This document shows positions 22,748-34,838 of a stretch of 64,000 bases of DNA, piece by piece; within the stretch, counting starts at the first letter, position 1; every line of letters starts with the position of its first letter. The stretch is from Pseudoneurospora amorphoporcata. Taxonomy: Eukaryota > Ascomycota > Sordariomycetes > Sordariales > Sordariaceae. The DNA lies in assembly GCA_033297205.1 (NCBI GenBank), contig MU859189.1, positions 1 through 64,000 of the forward strand, read 5' to 3'. The notes beneath the pieces were generated by a model that did no database searches, had not been told where the DNA came from, and saw only the letters and a program-made list of their open reading frames with translations. The position numbers were made by a program, and so were the translations under genes.

Positions 22748-23143
22748 ATTTTGTTCTTCATTTTCCTGCATCTTTTTCTTTTCATCTCCATGGGCGGCGT
22801 GTTACTGTGGGCTTTTTGGCATATACCTCGACGGAAGGAAAAATTTTGGTGCGAATACGGAATGGAAGATGATACCATGGCGTGGATATGGATAGCAATT
22901 CCCCTTGACTGGACAAGGATGAAAATTGTATGATTTGTTTACTTTCCCTCCCCCCCCCCCCCCCAATACGGGGCATAATGGATAATACACGAGTGTGAGA
23001 AATCGATAAGCTCCTTACATCTTAGAATACCCAGCCATTACACTCTCGCATATTGTCTTCTTCTTGACATCCGGCTCGCACTTCTCATCTTATATGCATA
23101 CTGACATGCCCGTTGACGATATTCCACACCAAAATCACCCTCA
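22748..23143. other. Convergent 3' region between arrestin-like and phosphoesterase genes
   Basis: About 400 bp with both 3' ends. It contains a run of 15 C at 22950-22964 and no gene. Confidence 0.6.
22950..22964. repeat. Poly(C) homopolymer, 15 bases
   Basis: Uninterrupted C run between converging genes; likely length-polymorphic. Confidence 0.85.
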
Positions 23144-24526
23144 TCACAACTCAACAACCTGAGCAGGATTAACCACCCTCCCCGTATTCCCATAAGTAAC
23201 GCTAGCATTGACCAACAATCCCCCGTTATTGGTTCCCGGTCCTTGCATAACCCACTTCCACACCACAGCAGTTGTCCCATACCAGATCACCCTCGCGGCA
23301 TCCATCAAGTCCATCCCAACTCTCTCGACCACCTCCACCACATACAAGCTCAACGCCAACCCGAAATAAACCGGCAAGAGCAAGATATTTACCAAATTCG
23401 TCGGCCTCTGCTTCACCAACATCTTTGAAGGTTCGCGGTTCGGCGAGGCTGAGTGGGCAGAGGCTGAAGAAGGCGGAAACGAAAACAAGGATGGAAAAGC
23501 CGGCGGGAACGGAACGTCGGCGCCGCGCGCCATGAGCGACTCGTACGCCCGCTGGCACTCGTCGTAGTAGACGGCCTCGCTGCCAGCGCCCCAGTGGATG
23601 TGGCCGAAGACGTGCAGCTTGGGCTTGACGCGCCAGATTTCGGAAAGGAGGCCGGCGCAGCCGAGGTCGAGGTCGAGATGGTGGCGCGGAGGGGTGTGCG
23701 TGATGAGGATGTCGGTTTCGAGCGGGATGCGGTTCGTCCAGGGGTGGTTGGGGCGGTCGTATTGGAATCTGCAGAGGTTGCGTAAGTCACCAGACGGAAA
23801 AGCAGAAAGAGGAAAAGAAGAAGAAGAAGAAAAAAAAACTCACGCATGCTCCGGCCCTCCACACCTCGGCACCCCTCCCCACCCCCAAACATTCAACTTC
23901 CTCCCCTTCCCCCTCCCCCCAAACTCAATCGTCATCACCCCTTCACCATCTTCCCCATTTCCACCCATCCCCATCCCATCCAAATAATGCACCCCCTCCG
24001 GCCACCTCAACTCCTCACTATTCCCATCCCCAGCGCTCCCACTCTCACACCCAGCCAACACCCACCTCGCCCCCACCGTCGGACGATCATCAAACCAGCC
24101 ATCATGATTTCCCCCCACCACCAAAACCTTTTCAAACCCCTTTTGCCTTTTGATTTCACCCAACCAATCCAGTTGTTTCTGAATCCCCTCTCTCGAACCA
24201 CCCTCCGTTAGATCCCCGGCATGGATCAACAGTCCACCTTCTCCCTCTGGGATTTTTTCTAGGGACAGTTCGGTGTCGTGTGTGTCGGAGATGCAGACCA
24301 CGCGAATCGGTGCCAAGTTGGAAGGCGGGTGGAAGGCGTGCCCTCGGAGGAAGAGGAGGAGGTGGTAGAGATGGGTGACAGAGAGGCGGAGGAGCGGGAG
24401 GGGGATGGGAACGACATAAAGGGGGAAGGAGGAGAGGTTGGCGAGGAGGTGGTCTAAAAGGGTTGGGGGGTCCCATTCTGAGGGGCGGAGGAGGTGGAGG
24501 TTTATGAGGATTTGGGGGATGCCCAT
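23144..24526 (-). CDS. Calcineurin-like metallophosphoesterase (MPPED-like)
   Basis: Exons 24526-23844 and 23768-23144 join (donor GTGAGT, acceptor GCAG) to 435 residues. All metal-binding blocks of the superfamily are visible: ISDTHD (D81, H83), HAGDLTEGG (D105), GGNHDGW (N140, H141, D142), and in exon 2 ITHTPPRHH and FGHIHWGAGSE. A hydrophobic segment near the N-terminus (residues 34-60) and another near LLLPVYFGLALSLYVV in the C-terminal part suggest membrane association. This layout is common among fungal 'ser/thr phosphatase family' proteins related to MPPED1/2. The natural substrate is unknown. The intron begins with a long CTT-rich tract. Confidence 0.87.
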
Positions 24527-25242
24527 TGGTGTTGTGGTGAGCTGAAGATGGATGGATGGATATGTCCGAGTCCTTGCAGAAAGGGTGGCTGATGGTGTGA
24601 TATGGATGAAATGATCAAGACGGGAAGAAGATGACGGGACGAGAGGGGTGGGATTATTCTACCCCGCTGCGGGTAATGCATTTAGTGTACCGTACTTTGT
24701 AGATCCCTACCTGTTAGCGCTTCTTGAGGGCCATCAAGGTACCCGACCTTGAATGGATTCAGGCAGAATACTCCCTAGTATACTTTTCTTTTTCTGGAGC
24801 TGGTCCAACATCATGTTGCTTTTGGTAGCTCCTCATTGCAGGCCTCACCATGCTTTCAGCCCACTGGCAAGAGGATTATGTCATTTTGCTACTACCTTAC
24901 ATGTATCGACGACATTCATACGGTGATACGCTAACTAAACTCGCGGGTATAATCATCGCTCTTCTGCCCTTGTTCCTGTTCTCTGTTTTCTTTTGACTTT
25001 CCTCTCTCTTTTACCCAAAACTCCCACCGGGCATTACAACGTGTAACAATCTCCCTCCCTCCTCTTTGTGCGCCACAATACTCCAAAAAGAAACAAAGTA
25101 ATGATCAATATTCAAAAACCGCCGTGTAATACCACTCACTGCTTTCGTGCGTAGGTGGGACATGGTGGCCTGGAAAAAACAAAGTTACACCTCAAACACC
25201 ATCTTCTCCCCCCGCTGAACATAGTAGTATCGAATAAAAGAT
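24527..25242. other. Intergenic region between two minus-strand genes
   Basis: About 700 bp holding the phosphoesterase promoter and the 3' flank of the TM9 gene. No coding frame or repeat stands out. Confidence 0.55.
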
Positions 25243-27443
25243 CTAATCGACTTTAATAGCTCTGTGTGATCCCAAAAGTTAGCAATCATATCTTGATCAA
25301 CGCCACTCCAAAGGAGAGGAGCAACTCACCCGTATATCCTCCTCACAAAAGCATAAGCAGTCAAGAACCCCACCGTGCCCGTCAACAGCCCATACACACC
25401 ACACGCCATAAAGCTGTAACTGAAAAACAGCATCGAGCTCAGGAAGCCCGTGATGTGCAGCTTAGCAAAGTAATACCACACGCAATACAAGAACACCCAG
25501 ACGGCGCTTCCGCCACCGATGAAAAAGCTCTGCCACCACCAATGGTAGTTCTCGGCACAAAGCTGCATGTAGATGCTCACCACTGTCACCTCGGCGACCG
25601 TCACGACCAGAATAGCCAGGACGACCGCCAGGAACCCAAACACATAATAGTAACCGCTCTTGTCCTGCCACATGCTCTGAAACACAAACAGCAATTCAAT
25701 GAAAATAACGGCAAAGGGTATCAGACTGGCCAGCAGTACCGTCCGCAGACCCCTCAGGTACCACGCCTGGACGGGCATCTGGCGCGGGATGGCGCTCGTC
25801 TTGGTCGGGTGCTCCCAGGCGCCTTGCTTGCGAACGAAGCCGTACCAGGACCCCACATAAACCAGGGGCACCTGAACGCATAGCCACAGAAAAATGATGG
25901 CGATCAGGGTACCGAAGGGGATGGCGGTGCTCGAGGCCTGGGCCCAGACAAACAGGTTGAGGACGAAGACGATGGCGAACAAGAGACCCGGGAAGAGAAC
26001 GGCCGTGATGACCATGTTCTGGCGCCAGCGCTGGCCGCCAAAGGTCTTGTACACGCGGGCTGAGAAGTAGCCCGAGAAGAGACCGGCAAAGACAAAAAGG
26101 CCAACTCCGAAGCTGACGAACCCGCCGCGGTAGCTGGGGTTGAGGACGCCCAGTGCGCTCAGAAGCACGAGGCCGATGGCCATAAAGAGCAGCTGCATTC
26201 CAGAACCGACCAGCGGGGCGAGGAGGTGGCCGTAGGCGGGCGTGCGGAAGACGTCGGCGTGCAGGAGCTTCCAGCCTGTGATGTCTTCGAGGGCTTCGTC
26301 GTCGCTATCCATGTCGGCAAGACTGTCGGGACCAACCTCTTGTTCCAAAAGCCCCGGTACTTTCTCGGTAGCCGAGGTGGCCTTGGTCCTGCGCTTGGCT
26401 TCCACATCCGCTGATCTAGCTTTGTACCCCCTGATATCGGATCGAATGGTCTTGGCGACGACCATGAACACGACACCGGTCAAGACGCCGCAGATGATGA
26501 GCGAGTTGACAATGGCCAGCCAGTGGATCTTGTGGCCATCCTCCTGGTTGACAAAGTAGAGATCCCACCTTGTATGCCATTCGATCGAGGTATCCTCGCG
26601 GAAGTAAACCGAGTAACTGTAAGGGATGGTGAGCTTCGCTTCGTCGTCATATGTGTCGTCGTCCTCAATGTGGTACGATGACCCGGGACTCAATTCGACC
26701 GTCTTGTTAGGCGCCAGGTAGAGCTCAAAGTTTTGCTCCACGTCTTGCAAGTTGGCCGGGCACCCGTCGGCATTCTTCTTCACATTCGGACCCACGCTCT
26801 TGGTATACACCTCGAATCCAACCACGACCTTGCCTCCCCTCTCTCCGTCCTTGCCTGGGGCCTTGCGATACCGGATCACGATGGTATGGTGGTTGTTGAG
26901 GTAGTAGCGGGGGCGACCCGACGAAAGATCCGTGTACCCGAGCTTAAATCCAGCAGCGTAATACTTGCGTGTCTTGTCGACGGTCACGAAGCTGGTAGCG
27001 CCTGGGAGGTTGTCGACGATCCACTCGACAACATAGCCATCACGGACGAGCTGGCGGGCCCGCTTCAGCTCCTTCCGGGTAATCTCGCGGTTGCAGACCA
27101 AGTTACACTCGGAGTCGTGCTTCATCCTGAGCTCCATGTCGGACACCTTGATGCGATCGCCGCGCAACACCTCGCCTAGGTTGAGCGGGATGCTCTGTCC
27201 GCTCAACAGTCCGCCGAACTTGTGCTCGCCCGTAGGTGGACAGACGAAGGGTAGGTCGTAGTAGGCATATTGAAGCTGAGTGTTGTCCGAGTAGACTTTG
27301 TTGACGAGGAGTGGGATGGCCTCGTCTTCCTTGTAGCTCTTGACGGACCAGCCTGGAATATAAAAGGCATGGACCTGGTGGCAGAGGAGCAGGGCGAAGA
27401 AGGCTACCCACCGTAGCCCGACGGCCCCAATGGTCCGCTCCAT
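25243..27443 (-). CDS. TM9/nonaspanin (EMP70-type) Golgi-endosome membrane protein
   Basis: Exon 1 (27443-25330) and a 19-nt last exon (25261-25243) join to 710 residues. A signal peptide (cleavage near HQVHA) leads to the lumenal start FYIPGWSVKSYKEDEAIPL, typical of the family. A lumenal domain of about 290 residues follows, then a first membrane span near WLAIVNSLIICGVL and eight further spans in the C-terminal half. The final exon supplies AIKVD at the C-terminus. This is the KxD/E-type signal that binds COPI and retains TM9 proteins in the Golgi in other organisms. If the last intron is kept, translation stops right after RRIYG and the signal is lost. Members sort membrane proteins with long transmembrane segments and affect adhesion and metal homeostasis. 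Confidence 0.95.
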
Positions 27444-28623
27444 TGTACGTAGATGCCGAGCAACGGGAAGCGTATCGGCGTGTAGAGGAGGTATGATATG
27501 TATCGATCGATGTACAACAAGTATGAATTGAAAATGAAGTTGTCAACGTGTCGGGTGTCGGGAACGAGGATGGATGGTGGTGATGGTATGTCTCGTGGGT
27601 CTTGCGGAGTTCTCGGCGGACAGCTTGTTGATTCTCTGGGGTTCCAGAAAAAGGGGTCCTCTTATTTAGGTAGTGCCTGTGATCCCTACAGCAACACAAA
27701 CATGTGCCTGGGGAAAGTGTCACGGTCACAGAAGAGGAAGAACGAATGGAACTGGTACAGAGTACCACGTTGAGCGTCGAGTTGGACAAACGACGGGAGT
27801 GCAGGCGTAAGAGTACAGTACCTAAAGGAACTGGGTGAGAGATAGTAGAGGTACCTTAGGCAGGCCACGCCACTGGGCCACGAAGACGAGCACAATCTTG
27901 AGTCGTGAATTCCTCCAAAGTTGATTTGGTTTGGTGGTAAAAAGAAGGTTGTTCAGGCCAAAGATCATCCTAATTGACAGTGACCGCCGTCCGTGGGGGA
28001 AGGGGGGCGCTCTCGCTTGCAAGTGGAAGTGGATGGGGAATCCTGGAGGCAAGTCCCGTCGGGGAAAATGAGTGCGCGAATGAGAATGGAGTGGGGCACG
28101 AGCTTGCGCGGTCTCTTAAGCTCGCTTATCCCCTCTGGGAATAGCGTTTGATGGCGCTTGGACCAAGCAATCCACAGGTTAATTAAGCTCATCAAGGGCG
28201 CCTTGGCATTTCTCCTCTTGTTCCTCCTCCTCAGGCAGAGCTCGGTGGTAACAGTCACTCTGGCATAGGCACACGTTAAGTAAAAGACGGTTGATACCCA
28301 AAACAAAAAGACTGCTGTGTGTATCCCATTGCACAAAGTATCTAGATGGTAAAGATTGTCTAGGTAGGCTTGAGGTAACTTTCTACCAAGGCAGCGATGC
28401 CCACTCCTCCAGCTATCTACCGATATCACGAAACCCAACTCAACCGCAAGATATAGGAACCCAAAAAAGCAAATCGCTGACCAAATCCCAATCGAATCTT
28501 TAACCAGAAAACCACTCCCGTCATCACGAAGCCCAAAGACGGAAGACGCCCCATCACTAACTAAATAAATGAAAAGAAAAAAAAGAAAAAAAGGCTACAA
28601 CGTAGCTGTCTCAACTCAACACC
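27444..28623. other. Intergenic region between TM9 gene and unknown minus-strand gene
   Basis: About 1.2 kb. It contains the TM9 promoter and leader (rich in GTATGATATG-like AT steps near 27480-27540) and the 3' flank of the next gene. The frame at 27965-28438 has no motif and is not supported. Confidence 0.5.
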
Positions 28624-28843
28624 CTACCCTTCAGTATCAGCATGATGCTCTTCATCCGAGCATTCCCCACCTCTGCTCACTATAACTCTCTGCATCGACG
28701 TCTTATTTCTTATCCTTGGGCTCTTTGGACTCCTTGGACTAGTAACCACTCCCTGTGATATTTGACGTCTTCGTTTCTTGACTGGCTCTGTGGCCCGCTT
28801 GCCTGCTTTGATTTGTTTCCTTCGCTTGATGGCGGCCGATGTA

Positions 28844-28881
<38 letters not shown>

Positions 28882-31179
28882 AGCGGTGGCACTAGTTGGT
28901 GTTGATAGGGGCAGCAGTTGTTGTTTGTTATTGGTCTCAATTTCCTGATCCTCCTCTTCTTGCATCTTTTGCTTCCCCTTTTCTCTTTTTGTGCTTTCTA
29001 GGGTCTTGCTCTGGCTCCCAGGAGAAACCGGAGTGAAGGGACGAGAATTCGTCTCTGAACTTTGTTGTATCCCCTGACAGTTCAAAACAGCCCGTGTTCT
29101 CTTCATCCCATTCCCACGCCCACTTTGCAACGAACAAGTCCTGTCACTCCCAAACGTCCGAGTTCGTGGGATATGGCCCACCACACCGCCGTAAATCTCT
29201 CCGCTGAGAGCGTCATGATGTTGAGGTTTGGGCGAATGGAGCAGAACAGGAGACATCAAGCCCGTGGAGTGTGCATGGTCTGTCTCATCCGAGTCATCCT
29301 CGACACCTGTATCAAGGATATACAACCGCTTTTGTCCGCCGACGGCCCTCCCGAAAGACCCGGCATTGATCGGCGTGGTCGTCCATGAGGAGCAACGACA
29401 ATGCTGCTTGTTCTGAATTGAAGCCGGGCTGGCTGTTCGCTCGAAAAGGGTGCTCGAGTCCAAGAGCCCGGGTAGCTGAGTGCCGTGTGCACCATAGCCA
29501 AAGTCATTGAACAATAACTCTTCCTCGCTTTCGCCAATACGACGCTGATGACCCTTGATGGAGGACGCGTCTGTTGATATGTAGTCGTCCATGTTGAAAT
29601 TATCGGGCGCTTCTGGTATCGGTAGGAATGTCAAGCTTGGTAATTGCGGGGCGCTTTTGAACGACGTTTGGCTCAAGTTGACCGAGCTATCAGCTGTGTG
29701 TTGGGATCTCGACGGTGAAGACGGGTTGGATCTCAAGTCCGAAATTGAGAGGGTGGAGGATGAGCTTGACCACGGTCGTTCGTCATGATATTCCGGCTTC
29801 ACCGCAAAACACTTCACTGACGAGGCATTTGATATTGGGCTATGGTCTCCTGGGGCCGGTTGCTCCTTGTTTGCTGGACCAAAACGAGTTCACACGTTAG
29901 ACACAAAAACATCTCCTCGGGAAACAATGAAAAGCCGGAGTAGGATGCTTACGGAATAATGATGCAGGTTTGATCTCTGGCGGTGCCAAAGGCAGAGTGG
30001 CCTTGGGAGCGGACGGTTTCAGCGTAATAGGAGAAAGGGTCCTGAGGGGCCATTCGATGACAGGAGAGAGGTCAGGTGCTTCAAGATCCTGCTCAGTGGT
30101 GGCGGCTGTTGTTGGACCGCTGGTGCTGTTGTTCGACTCAACGGGTAAATACGTATTGACAGATTTGGATCGCTGCAAGTTGCAGTTCACTGGCAGCCGT
30201 GGACCTAATGAGAGTGCGCCATCTGGATGTTCGTAAGCAGAAACTTGCCTGCCATGAGACGTTGTTGCCCGTGGTGGGATCGGAGAGTGGGTCGGGTTGG
30301 TCGACAAGTCGATAGAAAGTTTCGAGGCTAGCGTTCGTGTCCTGGCTCTGTGAATGCTTGATTCCGCTTCAAATTGCTTTGTGATCTCATCCGCCTTTGA
30401 CTTCTCAAAGATCATGGAGGAACGGGCATAAAATGCCCTGACCGAGGGTGAGTCCAGGTTGTGACCATTTTCTCCTAAATTCCTCTCTGCAACATCCTCG
30501 CCGTAGTCTCTGGTGCCTGTGGCTTTCATCCGTATCTTGAAGTTGATGGGCTTGATCTCCGAGTGGGCTTCTATGATATCTCTGTAACGGCTTCCGGTAT
30601 TGCTAACGATGGAGTTGCTCCTTGAATGAACAGAAGGAGCAACTTGTGGCTGGGTGAGGACTTTGGCATCAATCCCACTCGGTGAAACTGATGGGGCAAG
30701 TGGTGAAGTCTCGGGCCTGGCCATACGGAACGAAAGCGGCGGTGGTTTCCTGAGGGGACTTTTTGCGCCCGGTGCAGCTCTTAGACTGCCACCGTCCCCT
30801 AACGAGCGGGAAGGTGTCCGAAACCCATTCGGGGCTGAGCTTGGTCTCGCGATATCCTCCGCTCGGAACCCAGGGATAGAAGGACTTGGCATCGGAAGTC
30901 TATCGTTCATTGACCCTTCGGTCCTAACGGCGATCTGGGCCTGGCTGACATCTCGCGGGAGGATCCTGATGACGAGTGGTCCATTTCCTCGTGCCGGTTT
31001 CGTTCCTGTCTTTGTTAGTACGTGGTTGACTTGACACGATGATGAATGAGTGTAAGTGACAGCTTACCTAGAACAGGGGGTGTTCCAGCAACCATAGACT
31101 CATAATCTAATGATTTGGGGGAGACATCCACTTTCCTCTTGTTACCCGGCTTCTTGCTGAATACTCTAAGAAAGCCCAT
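28624..31179 (-). CDS. Unknown Ser-rich protein with poly-Ala tract and basic C-terminus
   Basis: Exons 31179-31068, 31005-29953 and 29873-28624 join in phase to 804 residues. I do not recognise the family. It starts MGFLRVFSKKPGNKRKVD, a short basic segment often seen in Sordariomycete proteins with many SP/TP sites. The body is rich in Ser, Pro and Thr with phosphorylation-like clusters such as LRSNPSSPSRS. A central part around MIFEKSKADEITKQFEAESSIHRARTR may be helical. The C-terminal region has about a dozen alanines, then a basic nuclear-localisation-like block (IKRRKQIKAGKRATEPVKKRRR). Mostly disordered; a nuclear or septation-linked regulatory role is only a guess. The splice joins are clean (GTAAGC donors), so the gene is likely real. 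Confidence 0.75.
28844..28880. repeat. GCT trinucleotide repeat coding for poly-Ala
   Basis: About 12 GCT units on the + strand; the gene reads GCA codons on the minus strand as alanine. A shift of one base would read poly-Gln. Confidence 0.9.
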
Positions 31180-34076
31180 TGTGATGATCAGAAGCTGCCA
31201 TAAGCAGCCAGAAAGGAGTTGGAACCGGTTCAAAGGCTTCAAATGAGCACCCTAAGGAAGTAAAGATGTTATTCGGTATGTGGCTAAGTGTAGATACCAA
31301 ACTCGTCTGAGTCTGGTATCCTGCTTCCAGAAGAGTACCTTGGTTGAGGATACCGTGTGTCGCACTCGGCGTAGGATACCAGAAGTGATAAACTGGGAAA
31401 ATGTTGGCAAAGTCTATGCTGTAGGAGATGTAGTGTGAGAAGCGGAAGAACGAGGGACAATAACAAGATGGAAGGGAAAGGTGACAGGGCGGCAGAAGCG
31501 GATCGAGAAAAGCAGCAGAAGAAAAGAGAAGCAAGAAGGGTGGGAAGAAGGAAAAGCAGTAAAAAGTGGTCGTTATTTTTTCTTCGAGGAGGACGGGCTT
31601 TCAAGCCACCGTTCCAGACCAACCTTGATATGCCACCATTACCTTCACTTTACCACGCAACGAAAAGTGACTGCTGAGGATGGACGAAGGGAATGTTCAC
31701 TCAGAATCTCGCTGGCACGGCATGCCCAGCTGAGGCGCTGGGTTACGCCGTGGGCTGGCTTCCGGGAGGTTGCCATGATTAGAGGCTCAGTGTCCGTGGA
31801 ATCTGCTCCTGCATAGTAAACAGCCAGACGAGTTGACACTGGCTTTGTTCAAAGCGGTGGAGAGTCGGGATTGGTTAAAATTGGTTTGTCAAGGTTCCCA
31901 TCTTGTTGGGGTGTCCCGGCGTGAGGTAGCACACTCCCGTCGGGAGGATGAAGACATGTTGAGTCTGTTTCTAATTTTCCGTCTTCTCATACCGTATTTG
32001 GTTTTTCTTGTCTGCTTTCACTAGCACTGACTGGGTGAAGCTCATGACGGTGAAACGTCAAGCAACAGCCACTTGACATGGTAACTTTGCAGCTTCGGAT
32101 TGCGTGTGGGATGATGAGGGCATACGGAAGTTCGGTTTGGGGTCTTGCTTCTTTGAGTGGTGCGGCTGCCGTTTAGATCTTCGATAGTTCAGTTTCCTCA
32201 TGCGTTTGCTTCGCTTCTGCCACTCTCGCCTTCTGCCTCGTCCGCCTCGATGCAGTGGTGCGTTTGTTACAGAATTCGGGAAGGCGCTGTTTGTGGTCGG
32301 TGACTACATACCTACCTTGGTCCCGGCGTCATCATCTCAGCTGCAGTTGCTGCTTTGGGTCACTGGTAAATCACCACGGGTGATTCATGTTACCATAGCT
32401 GACGCACAAGCAAGACAACTAAGCATCGCTGTTATGATCCCATCGATTTGGGTGATCGAAGTAAACAAGCGACAACCAAATCAAGGAACTAAGAAACTTG
32501 CTTGTATGCTTGGGACCGAGTATGATAGAGGGTTGGAGAGTTGGGTAGGTAATTACCACTCATGTCATCCCGAGAAGTGGAAGTGAGGGAGCTAGATGAT
32601 CCCTTGGCCTGTGTTATTCTCAGCGATCTTCGTGGATGTCCGGCGCAAAGGATCGCTGCGTGGGCGGTCGCGAGCCGAACGTTTGGAGGGGAGGCTTCGT
32701 TTTCTCGCGTGGACGCCTCCAGGACCTCGTTGCCGCATCACAGCCCATGTCGCCATCCGATTGGGGGGCTTCACTTTCTTTCCATGCAGCAAACTGTCTG
32801 TTTCCATCCTTCTAGCGGTTCAGGAGAGCCAGGGGTTTTGGCGCCCCTGTCATCATCACCCACGAGCCCATCAGCCATAGGGCCAGAGATAGCTTGGCTT
32901 CTCTGAAATCGTATTCTTTCGGTTTGCAAAACGTTTGCAAAAATAAAAAAATAAAATAAAAAGTCACACGTCCGGCACAGTATGATGGGGCTAAACTTGG
33001 AATCAGTTAGGGAGCTCTCAGGGTTGCGTCAGTCAATAATCGTATCCCATTAAGCAGTCAACGATCAACGAGAAAGAGGTCTCACGTACTTATCAGAGGT
33101 TGGACCTGACTGGCTTCATCTCTTGGAAATTGTTTTGCAATAGCTGTTTGTCGTGATCGCCGGTATTATATCTCTTACCAAAAGTCCAGAAGCTTCAAGG
33201 GTTCGTATTATCCGCGGAGCCACCCGACCTCCTCCTCCTCCGCAAGAGCAATCAAAGACTGGCCCAGATGATGGCTCGCATTCCAAGGGCCCTGTTAATT
33301 TCTTCCCGTTTGGCCATGCCAGTTCCCGTCGGCAAAAGGGTTCTGCCTTGTTTCTACCCGCTTGCTCCGGCCGTTACCCATAGTGATCAGTTGTGGTCAC
33401 TTCTTGACTTGTTTTGAATCTTCAAATGCCCATTAGACTCCTTCCTGCTGTTGAGACGTTCTTGTTTGCAAATCGCTCCGAATTGGTGAAACAAGTTGCA
33501 CAAGTGTGCCAGTTGAACAGGCTAGTTTTCGTATCACGTATATCTGTTGCACCTGTGTCCCTGTCATGTTGCTTGAATCTGGTCTTTGTCCTTGTCAACT
33601 CTGCATGCCTGGGCCTTCCCCAGAGACACATTTTTGGGGGGAAAGTGTCACGTATGAAGTGCTCAGCGGGATAACTAAACCCCATCCGAGGCCGGTCAAG
33701 AGGTTCCGTAGTCCCGGCCCCGCGGAACTAGGGATATCTGTGATCAGACATTCCAGAGGCGCTGCTAAACCGACGCTTCCAGACAATCTATGATTAATAG
33801 GGATTCCGAGTGTCTTGCTGCGACGAGGAAATGTTGTGTAATCCCTGTGATATTTTCAAGTAAAACTATTATATGTCTTGCGCCCGCCATCAAAAACTTC
33901 ACACGCATGGAATATTCGTGGGTCTCGTACATACGCTTGCTGATATTCAACCTCTTTCGATCCCCTGAGCTGGTTCTAGCACACAAGGCAACGCGGATCC
34001 CCGGTGGAAACGTTAGGTTTTTCGAGTCTTCCAAAAACTCGAGGTCAGAAGGCAACCCATCTCCTTCACGCACTCT
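31180..34076. other. Large intergenic region (2.9 kb)
   Basis: Holds the promoter and leader of the unknown Ser-rich gene on the left and the 3' flank of the ubiquitin hydrolase on the right. Frames at 31481-31816, 32200-32586 and 33765-34073 show no family motif or splice-joined partner. No repeat of note was seen. Confidence 0.5.
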
Positions 34077-34838
34077 TTAATCGAAGCTACTAGCAAGTGC
34101 CACACAGCTGAACCTCAAATCGCCGCCTCCTCTCTCCAAGAACTTGAGAGGTCCCAGCGTCAAGGCCGTTTGGCTCAGAACATCCTCGTCCTTTTCTAGC
34201 TGACCCCTCTTCAGCGGCCCCTTTCTGCTTCCGTCCAGCTCCCACAAGCCTCCATCCTCAGTCTTGACGAAGCAGACATAGTGCAAATCGACATCGTCCG
34301 TAGCGGCCGGTGCCATGGTATCGCCCTGGGTCGCCGCGCTCTTGTGGGCATTAGCCAAATCAGCGCTCGTCTCCAGCACTCTTGCCCTCGCGATAGGATC
34401 CAGCGGTGTCGCGTCCTTGATGATCTTGTCCAGGGTCGAGCCCTCCTCCACAAGCTGGCGGGCCGGCCCGTTGACGGCCGCGTGGAGCAGGCCCATCAGA
34501 CCGCAGGCATTACGGATCGTCTGGCGAAACCACAGGACTGGCTCTTGGGGGCCCTTGCCCGCGTAGTCTTCGAGCAGAGAGTCTTCGGCTAGGCGCGCCG
34601 ATTCGTAGGCGGCGGAGACGGGGAAGACCATTAGAAGCGCCAAGGCGGGGCGCGGGATGAAGGAGAGCATATCTGGGTCGGTGAGGGAGTATACGTCGTG
34701 GATCTGAAGGGAGTTCGAGAGGCCAAGCTTGTGGAGGAGGCTGGTCATGAGTTCGGGGTTGGCTTCGAGGGGGATGAAGGCCGGACGGTCGGAAGCGGCG
34801 GGGACGCCGCCGTGGGGATCGTCTTCGTTGGAGGCCAT
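34077..34838 (-). CDS. Ubiquitin C-terminal hydrolase, UCH (peptidase C12) family
   Basis: Single exon, 253 residues, the length typical of UCHL3/Yuh1. The start MASNEDDPHGG is followed by FIPLEANPELMTSLLHKLGL, the usual N-terminal substrate segment. The catalytic set is intact: oxyanion Gln Q106 in WFRQTIRNACG, nucleophile C112, His H186 in DLHYVCFV and Asp D202 in ELDGSRKGP. The crossover loop around residues 150-180 is of ordinary length. UCH enzymes release small adducts and peptides from ubiquitin or Nedd8/Rub1 C-termini and help recycle free ubiquitin in the cytosol. It lies downstream of SUV3 on the same strand with about 850 bp between; no functional link is implied. Confidence 0.95.
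   Translation of the reverse strand: MASNEDDPHGGVPAASDRPAFIPLEANPELMTSLLHKLGLSNSLQIHDVYSLTDPDMLSFIPRPALALLMVFPVSAAYESARLAEDSLLEDYAGKGPQEPVLWFRQTIRNACGLMGLLHAAVNGPARQLVEEGSTLDKIIKDATPLDPIARARVLETSADLANAHKSAATQGDTMAPAATDDVDLHYVCFVKTEDGGLWELDGSRKGPLKRGQLEKDEDVLSQTALTLGPLKFLERGGGDLRFSCVALASSFD

Noticed and set aside
25266..25883. 205-residue plus-strand frame
   Set aside because: Antisense shadow of the TM9 gene, whose signal peptide, spans and C-terminal motif are clear.
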